From: Methylotenera_A sp031422335
Lineage (GTDB): Bacteria; Pseudomonadota; Gammaproteobacteria; Burkholderiales; Methylophilaceae
Length of the DNA stretch: 64,000 nucleotides
NCBI GenBank assembly: GCA_031422335.1
Contig: JANOQW010000035.1
Span: 11,968 to 75,967, forward strand
Reading direction: 5' to 3'
Position numbers and translations under genes: made by a program. The notes below the pieces were generated by a model. The model worked only from the letters and a program-made list of their open reading frames with translations, was not told the DNA's origin and made no database searches. Shown piece after piece: positions 42,038 through 50,276 of this stretch. Position 1 is the first letter of the stretch; each line of letters opens with the position of its first letter.

Positions 42038-42217
42038 ATGAAAAGCCTATTTGAAAGATTATTTAAAAAACAATCCCAGTTTAGTTACACCATTGCGGAT
42101 TATCAACCTGTGAAAGCGAGCAGGTTAAGAACGGATGTCACCATTACTGAATATCAATTGGACGCAGCCGCTGAAAAAGATGACATGGACATTGATAAAA
42201 TTTATCAAAACTCCTAA
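42038..42217 (+). CDS. Small hypothetical protein behind a sigma-54 promoter
   Basis: A 59-codon reading frame. The protein begins with an amphipathic basic-hydrophobic helix (MKSLFERLFKKQ), has a central part with YTIADYQPVKASRLR and VTITEYQLDAAAEK, and an acidic end (DDMDIDKIYQNS). No family is recognised. The ribosome site is weak (GAGAT). Support comes mainly from a well-formed sigma-54 promoter and an IHF-like site immediately upstream, which nothing else explains. It ends 6 nt before the convergent TIGR03643 gene. Confidence 0.55.
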   Translation: MKSLFERLFKKQSQFSYTIADYQPVKASRLRTDVTITEYQLDAAAEKDDMDIDKIYQNS

Positions 42218-42223
42218 TTTTGT

Positions 42224-42505
42224 TCATCTGTGAGTTTTGTTGTGTTGTCGTGATTGATGTCTAGTCACATCTTTGCTGCGTAATTCTGCATGTTTGGTGG
42301 TTTGCCCATGTGTGCGAGCGCGCCAAAGTTTAAAAGAATTTAACTTTAAATTGGCGCGCATCACTCTAATGACGCCATCTTGATTTAAGCCAAACTGTAC
42401 TTCAATCGCCTCAAATGGCGTTCTGTCTTCCCAGCCCATTTCGATGATGCGCGATAAATCTTCATCAGAAAAATCTTTATATTTGTGTGGATTTTTTAGC
42501 AACAT
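42224..42505 (-). CDS. TIGR03643/DUF2805-family protein
   Basis: A 93-residue basic protein with LSRIIEMGWEDRTPFEAIEVQFGL, FKLWRARTHGQTTKH: the conserved core of TIGR03643, a family of unknown function. The 25-residue C-terminal tail is polar and variable. Its ATG lies within the last codons of ybdD (10-bp overlap), making it the last gene of the overlapping cstA cluster. Confidence 0.86.
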   Translation of the reverse strand: MLLKNPHKYKDFSDEDLSRIIEMGWEDRTPFEAIEVQFGLNQDGVIRVMRANLKLNSFKLWRARTHGQTTKHAELRSKDVTRHQSRQHNKTHR

Positions 42506-42705
42506 CGCTTAATGCCCGTCCATTTTTCATCTTGCCATTGTTTAAAAAACGCTTCTCTACTAAGTGGTTTATGCTGTTCTGAACAGCTATTTTCAGCGCC
42601 GTGCAATTTTTGATGCTCTGCAAGGCGCATTAAATAACGCTCGTAGGCATCCTCGCCAGAAAGCTCCCGAATATTTTTCCAGAAATGTTTAAGTTTTTTA
42701 ATCAT
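42496..42705 (-). CDS. YbdD/YjiX-family (DUF466) small protein
   Basis: A 69-residue protein (KKLKHFWKNIRELSGEDAYERYL, LSREAFFKQWQDEKW) matching the YbdD/YjiX family, which is almost always encoded next to cstA-type transporters and is thought to be an accessory subunit. The ATG at 42703-42705 gives the family's usual length; longer versions from upstream starts lie inside the preceding gene. A pair of cysteines ends the protein. Confidence 0.83.
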   Translation of the reverse strand: MIKKLKHFWKNIRELSGEDAYERYLMRLAEHQKLHGAENSCSEQHKPLSREAFFKQWQDEKWTGIKRCC

Positions 42706-42970
42706 CATTTCCATCAGTTTCATTTTTGATTCTACTAGTAAAACTTTTATTGCCCGCGTCAAGCTCAGTTTTTTCAGGAAATTTTCCAGTAGAACTTGGT
42801 TTTGCCTTGTTAACTAAAATAACTATCAAAGCACCTAATACTGGTATAAAAAATACCAATATAGCTTGAAGAATCTTTTGTTTATTATCACTTAACTCAT
42901 CTTTAGTAATTAAGTGAAAGGCCATACAATCAGCCAACAGAATTAAAATTAAAACAAACCCAACTAGCAT
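42698..42970 (-). CDS. Small two-helix membrane protein between cstA and ybdD
   Basis: A 90-residue protein with two transmembrane segments (MLVGFVLILILLADCMAF and ILQAILVFFIPVLGALIVIL) and a polar cytoplasmic tail. The arrangement recalls the N-terminal membrane unit of cardiolipin-synthase-like proteins (PLDc_N), but this is weak. The ATG at 42970 overlaps the cstA stop as TAATG and follows GTGAGAG; an ATG five codons upstream is possible. Its stop overlaps the ybdD start by 8 bp. An insertion at this point of a cstA-ybdD pair is unusual. Confidence 0.7.
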   Translation of the reverse strand: MLVGFVLILILLADCMAFHLITKDELSDNKQKILQAILVFFIPVLGALIVILVNKAKPSSTGKFPEKTELDAGNKSFTSRIKNETDGNDD

Positions 42971-45039
42971 TAATCTCTCACCCATTCATCATTTAATTGC
43001 GTCATTTGATGGGGCGTTTCGGAAATTGGCAATACAGGCTTGCCGCTTAAATGGCGACTGCAAACCAGTAGCATGTCGACAATCACAATCCATAACATCG
43101 CCACAAAAAACATTGTTAAATACGCGTCGAGCTGTTGGTTAAAAATCAGCTGTGGCGCAACAGCAGCTTTATCGGCTGGCAATAATCCTGCAGCTAACTT
43201 GGTACTTAAATCATTGGCCGCCGCAAAAAATCCAATGCGTATATCATCGCTAAAAATTTTCTGCCATGCCGCTGTGGTGGTAATAGTCACCAACCAAGCC
43301 AATGGCAGTGCGGTTAACCAAGCATATTTAAGTTTGCCGCTTTTTACCAAAATACCTGTGGCTACGCACAAAGCAATGGCTGCCAGCATTTGGTTAGCAA
43401 TGCCAAATAGTGGCCATAAAATATTCACGCCGCCGTTGGGGTCAATCACGCCAATATACAAAAAATAACCCCAGCCCGCCACCACAATACTGCTAGTCAA
43501 TATGACAGATGGCATGTAAGAAGTCTCGCCAAGTTTTTTGTTAAAGTTGCCCAACATATCTTGCAACATAAATCGTCCCACGCGCGTGCCTGCATCGAGC
43601 GTAGTGAGAATAAAAATCGCCTCGAACATAATGGCAAAGTGATACCACACTGCCAACATGCTTTTGCCAAACGCGCTACCAAAGATGCTGGCCATGCCCA
43701 CTGCCAGGCTTGGCGCACCGCCTGTGCGCGCAAACAGGCTGCTCTCACCCATATCCTTGGCGAGTTGATTCATCTGCTCTACCGTGACCGCATAACCCCA
43801 ACTGTTAATTTTAGCTACAGCATCAATCGCTTCCTTACCCACTACGCCAGCAGGGCTGTTAATGGCAAAAAAGACACCAGGCTCTAGCACGGTGGCGGCA
43901 ATCATCGCCATAATGGCAACGAAAGATTCCAATAGCATTGCCCCGTAACCAATCATGCGAATATCGCGCTCGTTCGCCAGCAATTTTGGTGTGGTGCCGC
44001 TTGCAATCAATGCATGAAAACCCGAAATCGCGCCACAAGCAATGGTGATAAACACAAACGGAAATAACTTGCCACCAAAAATTGGCCCTGACCCATCGGT
44101 AAACTGGGTGACAGCAGGCATGTGAATATCTGGCCGTAAAATCACAATCGCCACTGCCAGCAAAATAATGGTACCCAGTTTCATGTAAGTACTTAAATAA
44201 TCGCGCGGGGCTAATAACAACCAAACTGGCAGCACCGCAGCAGCAAACCCATAGACAATAATTGCGTAAGCTAATGGCAATCCGTCGTGATCAAAATAAG
44301 TTCTTAGTGTTTCATGATGGTCTATCCAGCCACCCGCGAACACAGAAAGCAGCAACAAAACTACACCAATGGCCGATGCTTCTAACACGCGTCCAGGGCG
44401 AATATGCCGCATATAAATGCCAATAATCATCGCGATGGGAATAGTCGCAACGACGGTAGAAGTGGCCCAGGGGCTATGTTTCATGGCGTTTACGACAACA
44501 AGGCCGAGCACGGCGATGAGGATAATCATAATTAAAAACGTGCCAATTAAGGCCGCCGTGCCACCAATCACGCCAATTTCATCGCGCGCCATTTGGCCTA
44601 AACTTCTACCATTTCTGCGGGTAGAGAAAAATAGCGTCACCATATCCTGCACCGCGCCACCCAATACTGCGCCTATTAAAATCCATAGCGTGCCTGGCAA
44701 ATAGCCAAATTGCGCCGCCAGCGTGGGGCCAATTAGCGGGCCTGGGCCGGCGATAGCGGCAAAATGATGGCCAAATACCACCCATTTATTGGTGGGCATG
44801 TAATCGCGACTATTATCAAGTCTTTCAGCAGGCGTGGCGCGCGTTTCATCCACCATCAGCACTTTTGCCGCAATCCAAGCCGCATAAAAACGATAAGCGA
44901 TGGCGTAAATACATACCGCAGCGGTAATTAGCCACAGTGCGTTGATGCTTTCGCCACGATTTAAGGCGATAGTGCTAAGCGCGAATAGGCCGAGCAAGCC
45001 AACTGCCAACCAAATGATAATTTGAAGATTTTTATTCAT
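42970..45039 (-). CDS. cstA: CstA-family carbon starvation/pyruvate-peptide transporter
   Basis: Polytopic inner-membrane transporter (689 residues, about 16 or more helices) of the CstA/BtsT family, which takes up pyruvate or peptides when carbon is scarce. Signature segments: NKWVVFGHHFAAIAGPGPLIGP, GAVQDMVTLFFSTRRNGRSLGQ, CGAISGFHALIASGTTPKLL, and LFGIANQMLAAIAL. The ATG at 45037-45039 is the family start; an in-frame ATG 22 codons upstream is not conserved. First gene of a four-gene overlapping cluster. Divergent from an ABC exporter. Confidence 0.94.
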   Translation of the reverse strand: MNKNLQIIIWLAVGLLGLFALSTIALNRGESINALWLITAAVCIYAIAYRFYAAWIAAKVLMVDETRATPAERLDNSRDYMPTNKWVVFGHHFAAIAGPGPLIGPTLAAQFGYLPGTLWILIGAVLGGAVQDMVTLFFSTRRNGRSLGQMARDEIGVIGGTAALIGTFLIMIILIAVLGLVVVNAMKHSPWATSTVVATIPIAMIIGIYMRHIRPGRVLEASAIGVVLLLLSVFAGGWIDHHETLRTYFDHDGLPLAYAIIVYGFAAAVLPVWLLLAPRDYLSTYMKLGTIILLAVAIVILRPDIHMPAVTQFTDGSGPIFGGKLFPFVFITIACGAISGFHALIASGTTPKLLANERDIRMIGYGAMLLESFVAIMAMIAATVLEPGVFFAINSPAGVVGKEAIDAVAKINSWGYAVTVEQMNQLAKDMGESSLFARTGGAPSLAVGMASIFGSAFGKSMLAVWYHFAIMFEAIFILTTLDAGTRVGRFMLQDMLGNFNKKLGETSYMPSVILTSSIVVAGWGYFLYIGVIDPNGGVNILWPLFGIANQMLAAIALCVATGILVKSGKLKYAWLTALPLAWLVTITTTAAWQKIFSDDIRIGFFAAANDLSTKLAAGLLPADKAAVAPQLIFNQQLDAYLTMFFVAMLWIVIVDMLLVCSRHLSGKPVLPISETPHQMTQLNDEWVRD

Positions 45040-45158
45040 GACAAGACTTTCACAATTTATGTCAGTATAAATCAGTCTCACGCTTGAACCTAGTGGGCGA
45101 ATCAAGCTCCATACATACGCTTGCTAGTGCTACACTCACTCTATCATTTTAACAATCA

Positions 45159-46982
45159 ATGCTCATGCAAACCACAGCTAATAATCTCGCCAAATCAGAG
45201 CAAAAACTGCCCGCAAAAAAACTATCGACACTGGCCAGCCTGTGGCCATTTTTGCAACCGTATCGCGCCAAGGTATTGCTGGCGTTTGTGTTGCTCACGC
45301 TAGGCTCGGCTACGCTTTTATTAGTACCACTGGCGTTTCGCGATTTAATAGACTTTGGCTTTGTGACACAACCAGCAACTAGCACAGCGCACAAAGGTTT
45401 AATTAGTAATTTAAGTTTGAATGGCCATTTTTTAGTGATGATGGCGCTGGCGACTTTTTGGGCGCTAATGATTGCGTGCCGTTATTACACGGTTTCGTGG
45501 GTGGGCGAGCGCGTTACTGCCGATTTACGCAGCGCCGTTTATGCACGCGTGATGACGCAAAGCCCACAGTTTTTTGAGACCACGCAAACGGGTGAAGTAT
45601 TATCAAGGTTAACTGGCGACACCACCCTCATTCAAACGGTGGTCGGCAGCTCAATATCCATGGGGCTACGCAGCTTGTTTCAATTTACTGGCGGCATGAT
45701 TATGCTGGCGGTGACTAATTTTTACTTATTTTCGCTCAATATTGGCTTAATGTTGCTGCTGATTTTGCCGATTATTTTGATAGGCCGCAAAGTAAAAAAA
45801 CTATCGCGCGAATCGCAAGACCGCATTGCCGATAGCAGCGCGATGGCAGGCGAAATTTTAAACGCCATGCCCACGGTGCAATCTTATACGCAAGAGCATG
45901 CAGAAATTTCAAGATTCAGTAAATCTGCAGATTTGAGTTTTAGCACCGCATTAAAACGCGTTAAAGTGCGCTCAATGTTGACCATGTTGATGGTGACCGC
46001 TATTTTAGGCACCATTATTTTCGTGTTATGGGTAGGTGCGCGGCAAGTTTCAGCAGGGCAAATGACAGGTGGAGAGCTGGCGTCATTCGTACTGTACGCG
46101 CTCATGGTAGCAGGTGCGTGCGGCACCATGGCTGAAGTGTGGGGTGAAGTCATGCGCGCGGCGGGCGCCACCGAGCGTTTATTAGAGCTACTGCATGCAG
46201 ATGCGGCGATTAAAGAGCCTGAAAATGCACAAATTTTATTAAACCCCAAACAAGCCGCAATAAGCTTTAACAATGTGCTGTTTCATTATCCATCACGCCC
46301 GCAAATTGCAGCGCTAGATCATATTAGTTTAGATATTGCCGCAGGCGAAACCATTGCCTTGGTTGGCCCAAGTGGTGCAGGCAAAACCACGCTGTTTCAA
46401 TGTTTGTTGCGCTTTTACGAGGCGCAATCGGGCAGCATTAATATTAACGGCCAAGCCATTGCTACGCTCAGCTTAAAAAATTTACGCGACAACATAGGCA
46501 TTGTGCCGCAAGATGCGGTGATTTTCTCTGCCAATGCGCTAGAAAATATTCGCTATGGCAAACCAAGCGCTACGGATGACGAGGTCATTGCCGCTGCCAA
46601 AGCCGCGCAAGTAGATGAATTTATTCATAAATTACCCGATGGCTACCAAACCTTTTTGGGCGAGCGCGGCACCCGATTATCTGGCGGACAGCGCCAGCGC
46701 ATTGCCATTGCGCGCGCTATTTTAAAAGATGCGCCGATATTATTGTTGGATGAAGCAACCAGTGCGTTGGACGCTGAAAGCGAAATTTTAGTACAGCAAG
46801 GCTTAGAAGCAGCGATGCAAGGCAGAACAACTTTGATGATTGCGCACCGATTAAGCACGGTGCAAAAAGCTGACCGAATTATTGTGTTGGAAAACGGCAA
46901 AATAGTCGAAATTGGCAGCCCAGCCGCATTAAAGCAGCAAGGTGGTTTGTATGCACGGCTGGCTAAACTGCAGCTGGCTTAG
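45159..46982 (+). CDS. ABC exporter, fused membrane and ATPase domains
   Basis: A 607-residue half-transporter of the MsbA/BmrA type: six-helix membrane domain to about residue 345, then an ATPase with Walker A GPSGAGKTT (about 402), Q-loop GIVPQDAVIF, signature LSGGQRQR (about 507), Walker B LLLDEATSALDAES and H-loop MIAHRLST. Works as a dimer. The substrate cannot be told; the protein is a general lipid/drug exporter type and I do not call it msbA. An ATG two codons in is an alternative start. Confidence 0.93.
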   Translation: MLMQTTANNLAKSEQKLPAKKLSTLASLWPFLQPYRAKVLLAFVLLTLGSATLLLVPLAFRDLIDFGFVTQPATSTAHKGLISNLSLNGHFLVMMALATFWALMIACRYYTVSWVGERVTADLRSAVYARVMTQSPQFFETTQTGEVLSRLTGDTTLIQTVVGSSISMGLRSLFQFTGGMIMLAVTNFYLFSLNIGLMLLLILPIILIGRKVKKLSRESQDRIADSSAMAGEILNAMPTVQSYTQEHAEISRFSKSADLSFSTALKRVKVRSMLTMLMVTAILGTIIFVLWVGARQVSAGQMTGGELASFVLYALMVAGACGTMAEVWGEVMRAAGATERLLELLHADAAIKEPENAQILLNPKQAAISFNNVLFHYPSRPQIAALDHISLDIAAGETIALVGPSGAGKTTLFQCLLRFYEAQSGSININGQAIATLSLKNLRDNIGIVPQDAVIFSANALENIRYGKPSATDDEVIAAAKAAQVDEFIHKLPDGYQTFLGERGTRLSGGQRQRIAIARAILKDAPILLLDEATSALDAESEILVQQGLEAAMQGRTTLMIAHRLSTVQKADRIIVLENGKIVEIGSPAALKQQGGLYARLAKLQLA

Positions 46983-47085
46983 CTGCAACTGACTAACTTG
47001 CTATATATTTAGTGTGCGCTAAATTAATTGATACAATATTGGCAATTAAACATCACGCAAGTTGTAGCGGCAAAACTAAAAAATC

Positions 47086-48651
47086 ATGGTAAATAAAATC
47101 GGTAGAAACGACCCCTGCCCGTGTGGAAGCGGCAAAAAATATAAGCAATGTTGCGAGCAAACTGGGGCAAGTCCAATCCAATCTGCAGCACAACTCTCTC
47201 AACCACTCTCTCAAACATTATCGCCGCAGCAAGCGCTGCAAAGCGCCATGGCGCAGCACCAAGCAGGTAATTTAGTGCAAGCTGAGTTGCTTTATAAACA
47301 AGTGTTGCGCGCTCAACCAAAACAAGCAGATGCGCTGCATTTGTTGGGTTTAATCGCCAAACAAAAGGGGGATTTTAAATCCGCAGTGCAGTTAATAAAG
47401 CAATCGCTCGTTGAAAACCCCAATTATGTAGAGGCTTATGTCAATTTAGGTGCGACCTATCAAGAACAAGATAATTTGAGCGAAGCTGCCGATTGCTATC
47501 GCAAAGCATTAATGCTACGTCCCAATTATGCCGAGGTGCACAGCAACTTAGGCCTAGTGTTGAAGGCACAAAATAGTTTGCACGCATCAGCGCAAAGCTT
47601 TATTACCGCCTTAACGCTAACGCCAAGCTCAGCCGAAGTATTTACCAATTTAGATGCACTGTTAAAAGAGCAAGCTGCGCCTGATGAAGCGCTAATTTAT
47701 TACCGCCAAGTGTTAGCAATTTCACCCAACAATATTGCGGCGCAACAAGCTGCGTATTTGGCTTTAAGCCGTACTGTGCCAGAGTGGCATGTGCCGATGA
47801 TGAACGAGCAATACCGCAATCAAGCTTATTTTGATGCGCTAAAAACTGTTGTCAAGCCAGAATCAACTGTGTTTGAAATCGGCACTGGCTCTGGCCTGCT
47901 GGCAATGATGGCGGCCAAGTTAGGCGCCAAGCAAGTGGTGACTTGCGAAAGCGTGCCACTGATTGCCGCAACAGCTAGCCAAATTATTGCTGATAATGGT
48001 TTCGAAAAAATTATCAACGTCATCGCCAAAAAATCTACCGACATTATTATTGGCGTGGAGCTTGAGGCAAAAGCCGATATTTTGGTGTCAGAAATATTCT
48101 CTAGCGAACTGCTTGGCGAGCATGTATTGCCCAGCTTAGAAGATGCCAAACGCCGCTTGCTAAAACCCAATGGAAAAGTGATTCCTGCTGCGGGCAGCAT
48201 CATGATTGGGCTATTTACCGGTGATGATATTCGCCGTAATTTGCTTGTAGATGACGCGTTTGGTTTTAATTTACAGCGCTTTAATACGGTAGTTTCTAAA
48301 AAACGCATGATTGCCAGAAACGATTTAGATATTCGATTGTTAAGCGATGGCGTGGCAGCGTTTAGCTTTGATTTTGAGGGCGATGCAGAATTCCCAGCTC
48401 AAACTAAAACGCTTGAGATTAAAGTTAAAGCTGCGGGCACTTGTTATGGCTTAGTGCAATGGATGCAATTGGACATGAATGGCGACCAAAAAGTCATGTT
48501 CGAAAATCACCCAGCGCAAACCAGCAAAGTATCTAACTGGCAGCAATGCGCGTATTTATTTGATGCGCCAATTGAGGTAAAAGCTGGGCAAATTGTGACA
48601 ATAAATGCAGCGCACAACCGCGCCGTACCATGGTTTTATTTAGTTAATTAA
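47086..48651 (+). CDS. SEC-C / TPR / PRMT-like methyltransferase fusion
   Basis: A 521-residue three-part protein. Residues about 8-23 form a SEC-C zinc motif (DPCPCGSGKKYKQCC). Residues about 50-225 hold tandem tetratricopeptide repeats (NYVEAYVNLGATYQEQ, NYAEVHSNLGLVLKAQ). Residues about 255-521 are an S-adenosylmethionine methyltransferase: motif I VFEIGTGSGLLAM, post-I ESVPLIAA, and SEIFSSELLGE, which reproduces the double-Glu loop of protein arginine methyltransferases, closest in pattern to PRMT7. The C-terminal beta domain fits a PRMT barrel. A protein substrate is likely, recruited by the TPRs. Function in bacteria is unknown. Single gene, followed by a palindromic element. Confidence 0.85.
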   Translation: MVNKIGRNDPCPCGSGKKYKQCCEQTGASPIQSAAQLSQPLSQTLSPQQALQSAMAQHQAGNLVQAELLYKQVLRAQPKQADALHLLGLIAKQKGDFKSAVQLIKQSLVENPNYVEAYVNLGATYQEQDNLSEAADCYRKALMLRPNYAEVHSNLGLVLKAQNSLHASAQSFITALTLTPSSAEVFTNLDALLKEQAAPDEALIYYRQVLAISPNNIAAQQAAYLALSRTVPEWHVPMMNEQYRNQAYFDALKTVVKPESTVFEIGTGSGLLAMMAAKLGAKQVVTCESVPLIAATASQIIADNGFEKIINVIAKKSTDIIIGVELEAKADILVSEIFSSELLGEHVLPSLEDAKRRLLKPNGKVIPAAGSIMIGLFTGDDIRRNLLVDDAFGFNLQRFNTVVSKKRMIARNDLDIRLLSDGVAAFSFDFEGDAEFPAQTKTLEIKVKAAGTCYGLVQWMQLDMNGDQKVMFENHPAQTSKVSNWQQCAYLFDAPIEVKAGQIVTINAAHNRAVPWFYLVN

Positions 48652-48675
48652 GCTTTACTTAGCCAATTAATCCAA

Positions 48676-48717
48676 ATGCCCTGCCCTACCACCCGCATGG
48701 GTATTGGCTTGCAGGCC
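48676..48717 (-). repeat. Palindromic element copy F
   Basis: Minus-strand reading: GGCCTGCAAGCC, loop AATACCCATGC, then a longer, diverged arm ending AGGGCAT. It lies between the convergent methyltransferase and radC genes and probably serves as a terminator. Confidence 0.75.
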
Positions 48718-48731
48718 AGTTATTTAAAGCT

Positions 48732-49406
48732 TTAAATTAAGCCTTTTTCAGAAAATGACAGCGTGTTGTTGCCTGCCACAATAAAGTGATCCAGCACTTT
48801 CACATCTACCAATTCCAGCGCTTGTTTTAATTGTTTAGTCAGCAGCTCATCCGCGCTGCTTTGCTGGGCAATGCCTGTGGGGTGATTATGTGCAAAAATC
48901 ACCGCAGCCGCATTGTGGTGCAGCACACGTTTTACCACCTCGCGCGGGTAAACCGAAGTGCTGCTTAGGCTGCCGCTAAACATTTCTTCAGTGGCCAACA
49001 GGCGATTTTGTGTATCTAAAAATAGCACCAAAAACACTTCTTTGGTCAGGCTACCCAGTTTTAGTACCAAGTAATCGCGTACCGCTTGCGGCGAGTTTAA
49101 TACATCGCGGGCTTGCAATTGCTCACTGAGCGCACGCTGACTCATCTCAAAAATCGCCTGCAACTGCACGTATTTGCTGCTGCCGATGCCGTGTACTTGG
49201 CTAAGCTCATTCTCTGTGGCTGCAAAAATGCCATTTAAACTGCCAAATTTTTTAAGTAAATCGCGCGCTAAATCTACCGCACTTTTACCTGTGACGCCCA
49301 CCCGCAAAAATATCGCCAGCAACTCGGCGTCAGATAGCGCTTCAGCACCTAGTTCTATTAGTTTCTCGCGTGGACGCTCGGCGGCAGGCCAATCAGTGAT
49401 TGCCAT
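48732..49406 (-). CDS. radC: RadC-family JAMM protein
   Basis: A 224-residue protein with an N-terminal helix-hairpin-helix region (LFLKKFG-like LLKKFGSLNGIF, VHGIGSSKYVQL) and a C-terminal JAMM/MPN metalloprotease fold with HNHPTGIAQQSSAD. The name RadC is historical; its role in DNA repair is doubtful. It neighbours coaBC in many proteobacteria, as here. Confidence 0.95.
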   Translation of the reverse strand: MAITDWPAAERPREKLIELGAEALSDAELLAIFLRVGVTGKSAVDLARDLLKKFGSLNGIFAATENELSQVHGIGSSKYVQLQAIFEMSQRALSEQLQARDVLNSPQAVRDYLVLKLGSLTKEVFLVLFLDTQNRLLATEEMFSGSLSSTSVYPREVVKRVLHHNAAAVIFAHNHPTGIAQQSSADELLTKQLKQALELVDVKVLDHFIVAGNNTLSFSEKGLI

Positions 49407-49419
49407 TTTAATACTCCCT

Positions 49420-50184
49420 TTACTTTAGCCAACCAATCTCGCGCGCAGTTTTTTCACCAATCAAGGTTTGCGCCAAACTTTTCGGTATCTCGGCTTTGCT
49501 GTCACTTATCGCAACTCTGCCGCCCATTAGCTCGGCAAAATCTTGCGGATGGCGTGGCTGTTTGTCTGGCTCAGCATAACCTTCTGGGTAGGTGGGTAGC
49601 GTATTACTTAAATCATATTTGTCTGTTGCTGTTAGGGTATGCAGTAACTCGTGCGCGGTAATCACTAAATTTTGTTTATTATAGGCCGCATCGCCAAACA
49701 AGTTTACCCGCCCAATACGGCCTTGTTGAATGGCGGTGGAATGGCTTAATGTTGAGCTGGTTACAGGGTTGTAGTAGAGCAAATATAATTTAATATCGGG
49801 CTTTACATTTACTTTAGGGCTGTTGTTAAAGGCAAACAACCTAAATTTTAAGCTCCAAATTATGGTGTTCAACATGCTGCCATTTTCTGGTGGTGCAGGT
49901 GGAAGCTCTCTCACCATATCGCCCAATTGCACCTCGACTGGACGGCGCATGCCTAAGTTGTAGCGCGCGCCTTCTTCGGCAAAATATTCTGCCATTGGCT
50001 CAAAATCATCACGCGTTAAGCTTTTGATGTAAGCGCCCACTTCGGAGCTGGTATCTGCATTCACTGGGTACACCACTACATAAAAATTATCTTTCCAATC
50101 TAAGCTGGCTTTATCTAATAAGGTTTGCTGCACTACCGTTGCTAATACAATTAATAATATAAAAATTCTTATTTTTTTAAACAT
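49420..50184 (-). CDS. Putative membrane-anchored zinc metalloprotease
   Basis: A 254-residue protein with an N-terminal membrane anchor (IFILLIVLATVVQQTLL) and a periplasmic domain containing ITAHELLHTLTATDKYD: an HExxH zinc site followed by an Asp at the place where metzincins have the third His. Further conserved-looking parts are LFGDAAYNKQNLV and YPEGYAEPDKQPRHPQDFAELM. I do not recognise a named family. Located between radC and coaBC, 13 nt upstream of radC, and likely cotranscribed with it. Confidence 0.78.
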   Translation of the reverse strand: MFKKIRIFILLIVLATVVQQTLLDKASLDWKDNFYVVVYPVNADTSSEVGAYIKSLTRDDFEPMAEYFAEEGARYNLGMRRPVEVQLGDMVRELPPAPPENGSMLNTIIWSLKFRLFAFNNSPKVNVKPDIKLYLLYYNPVTSSTLSHSTAIQQGRIGRVNLFGDAAYNKQNLVITAHELLHTLTATDKYDLSNTLPTYPEGYAEPDKQPRHPQDFAELMGGRVAISDSKAEIPKSLAQTLIGEKTAREIGWLK

Positions 50185-50276
50185 AAACTTCCGCCATAAA
50201 TTTTTATGAATATTATCAGGATTATGTGGTTATCGCATACATCGCTATTCAACTGCCTTTCATATAAAATTATGTA

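Noticed and set aside
42496..42985. A frameshifted single gene in the overlapping region behind cstA.
   Set aside because: Each frame has its own plausible start and protein character, and ybdD alone has the normal family length.
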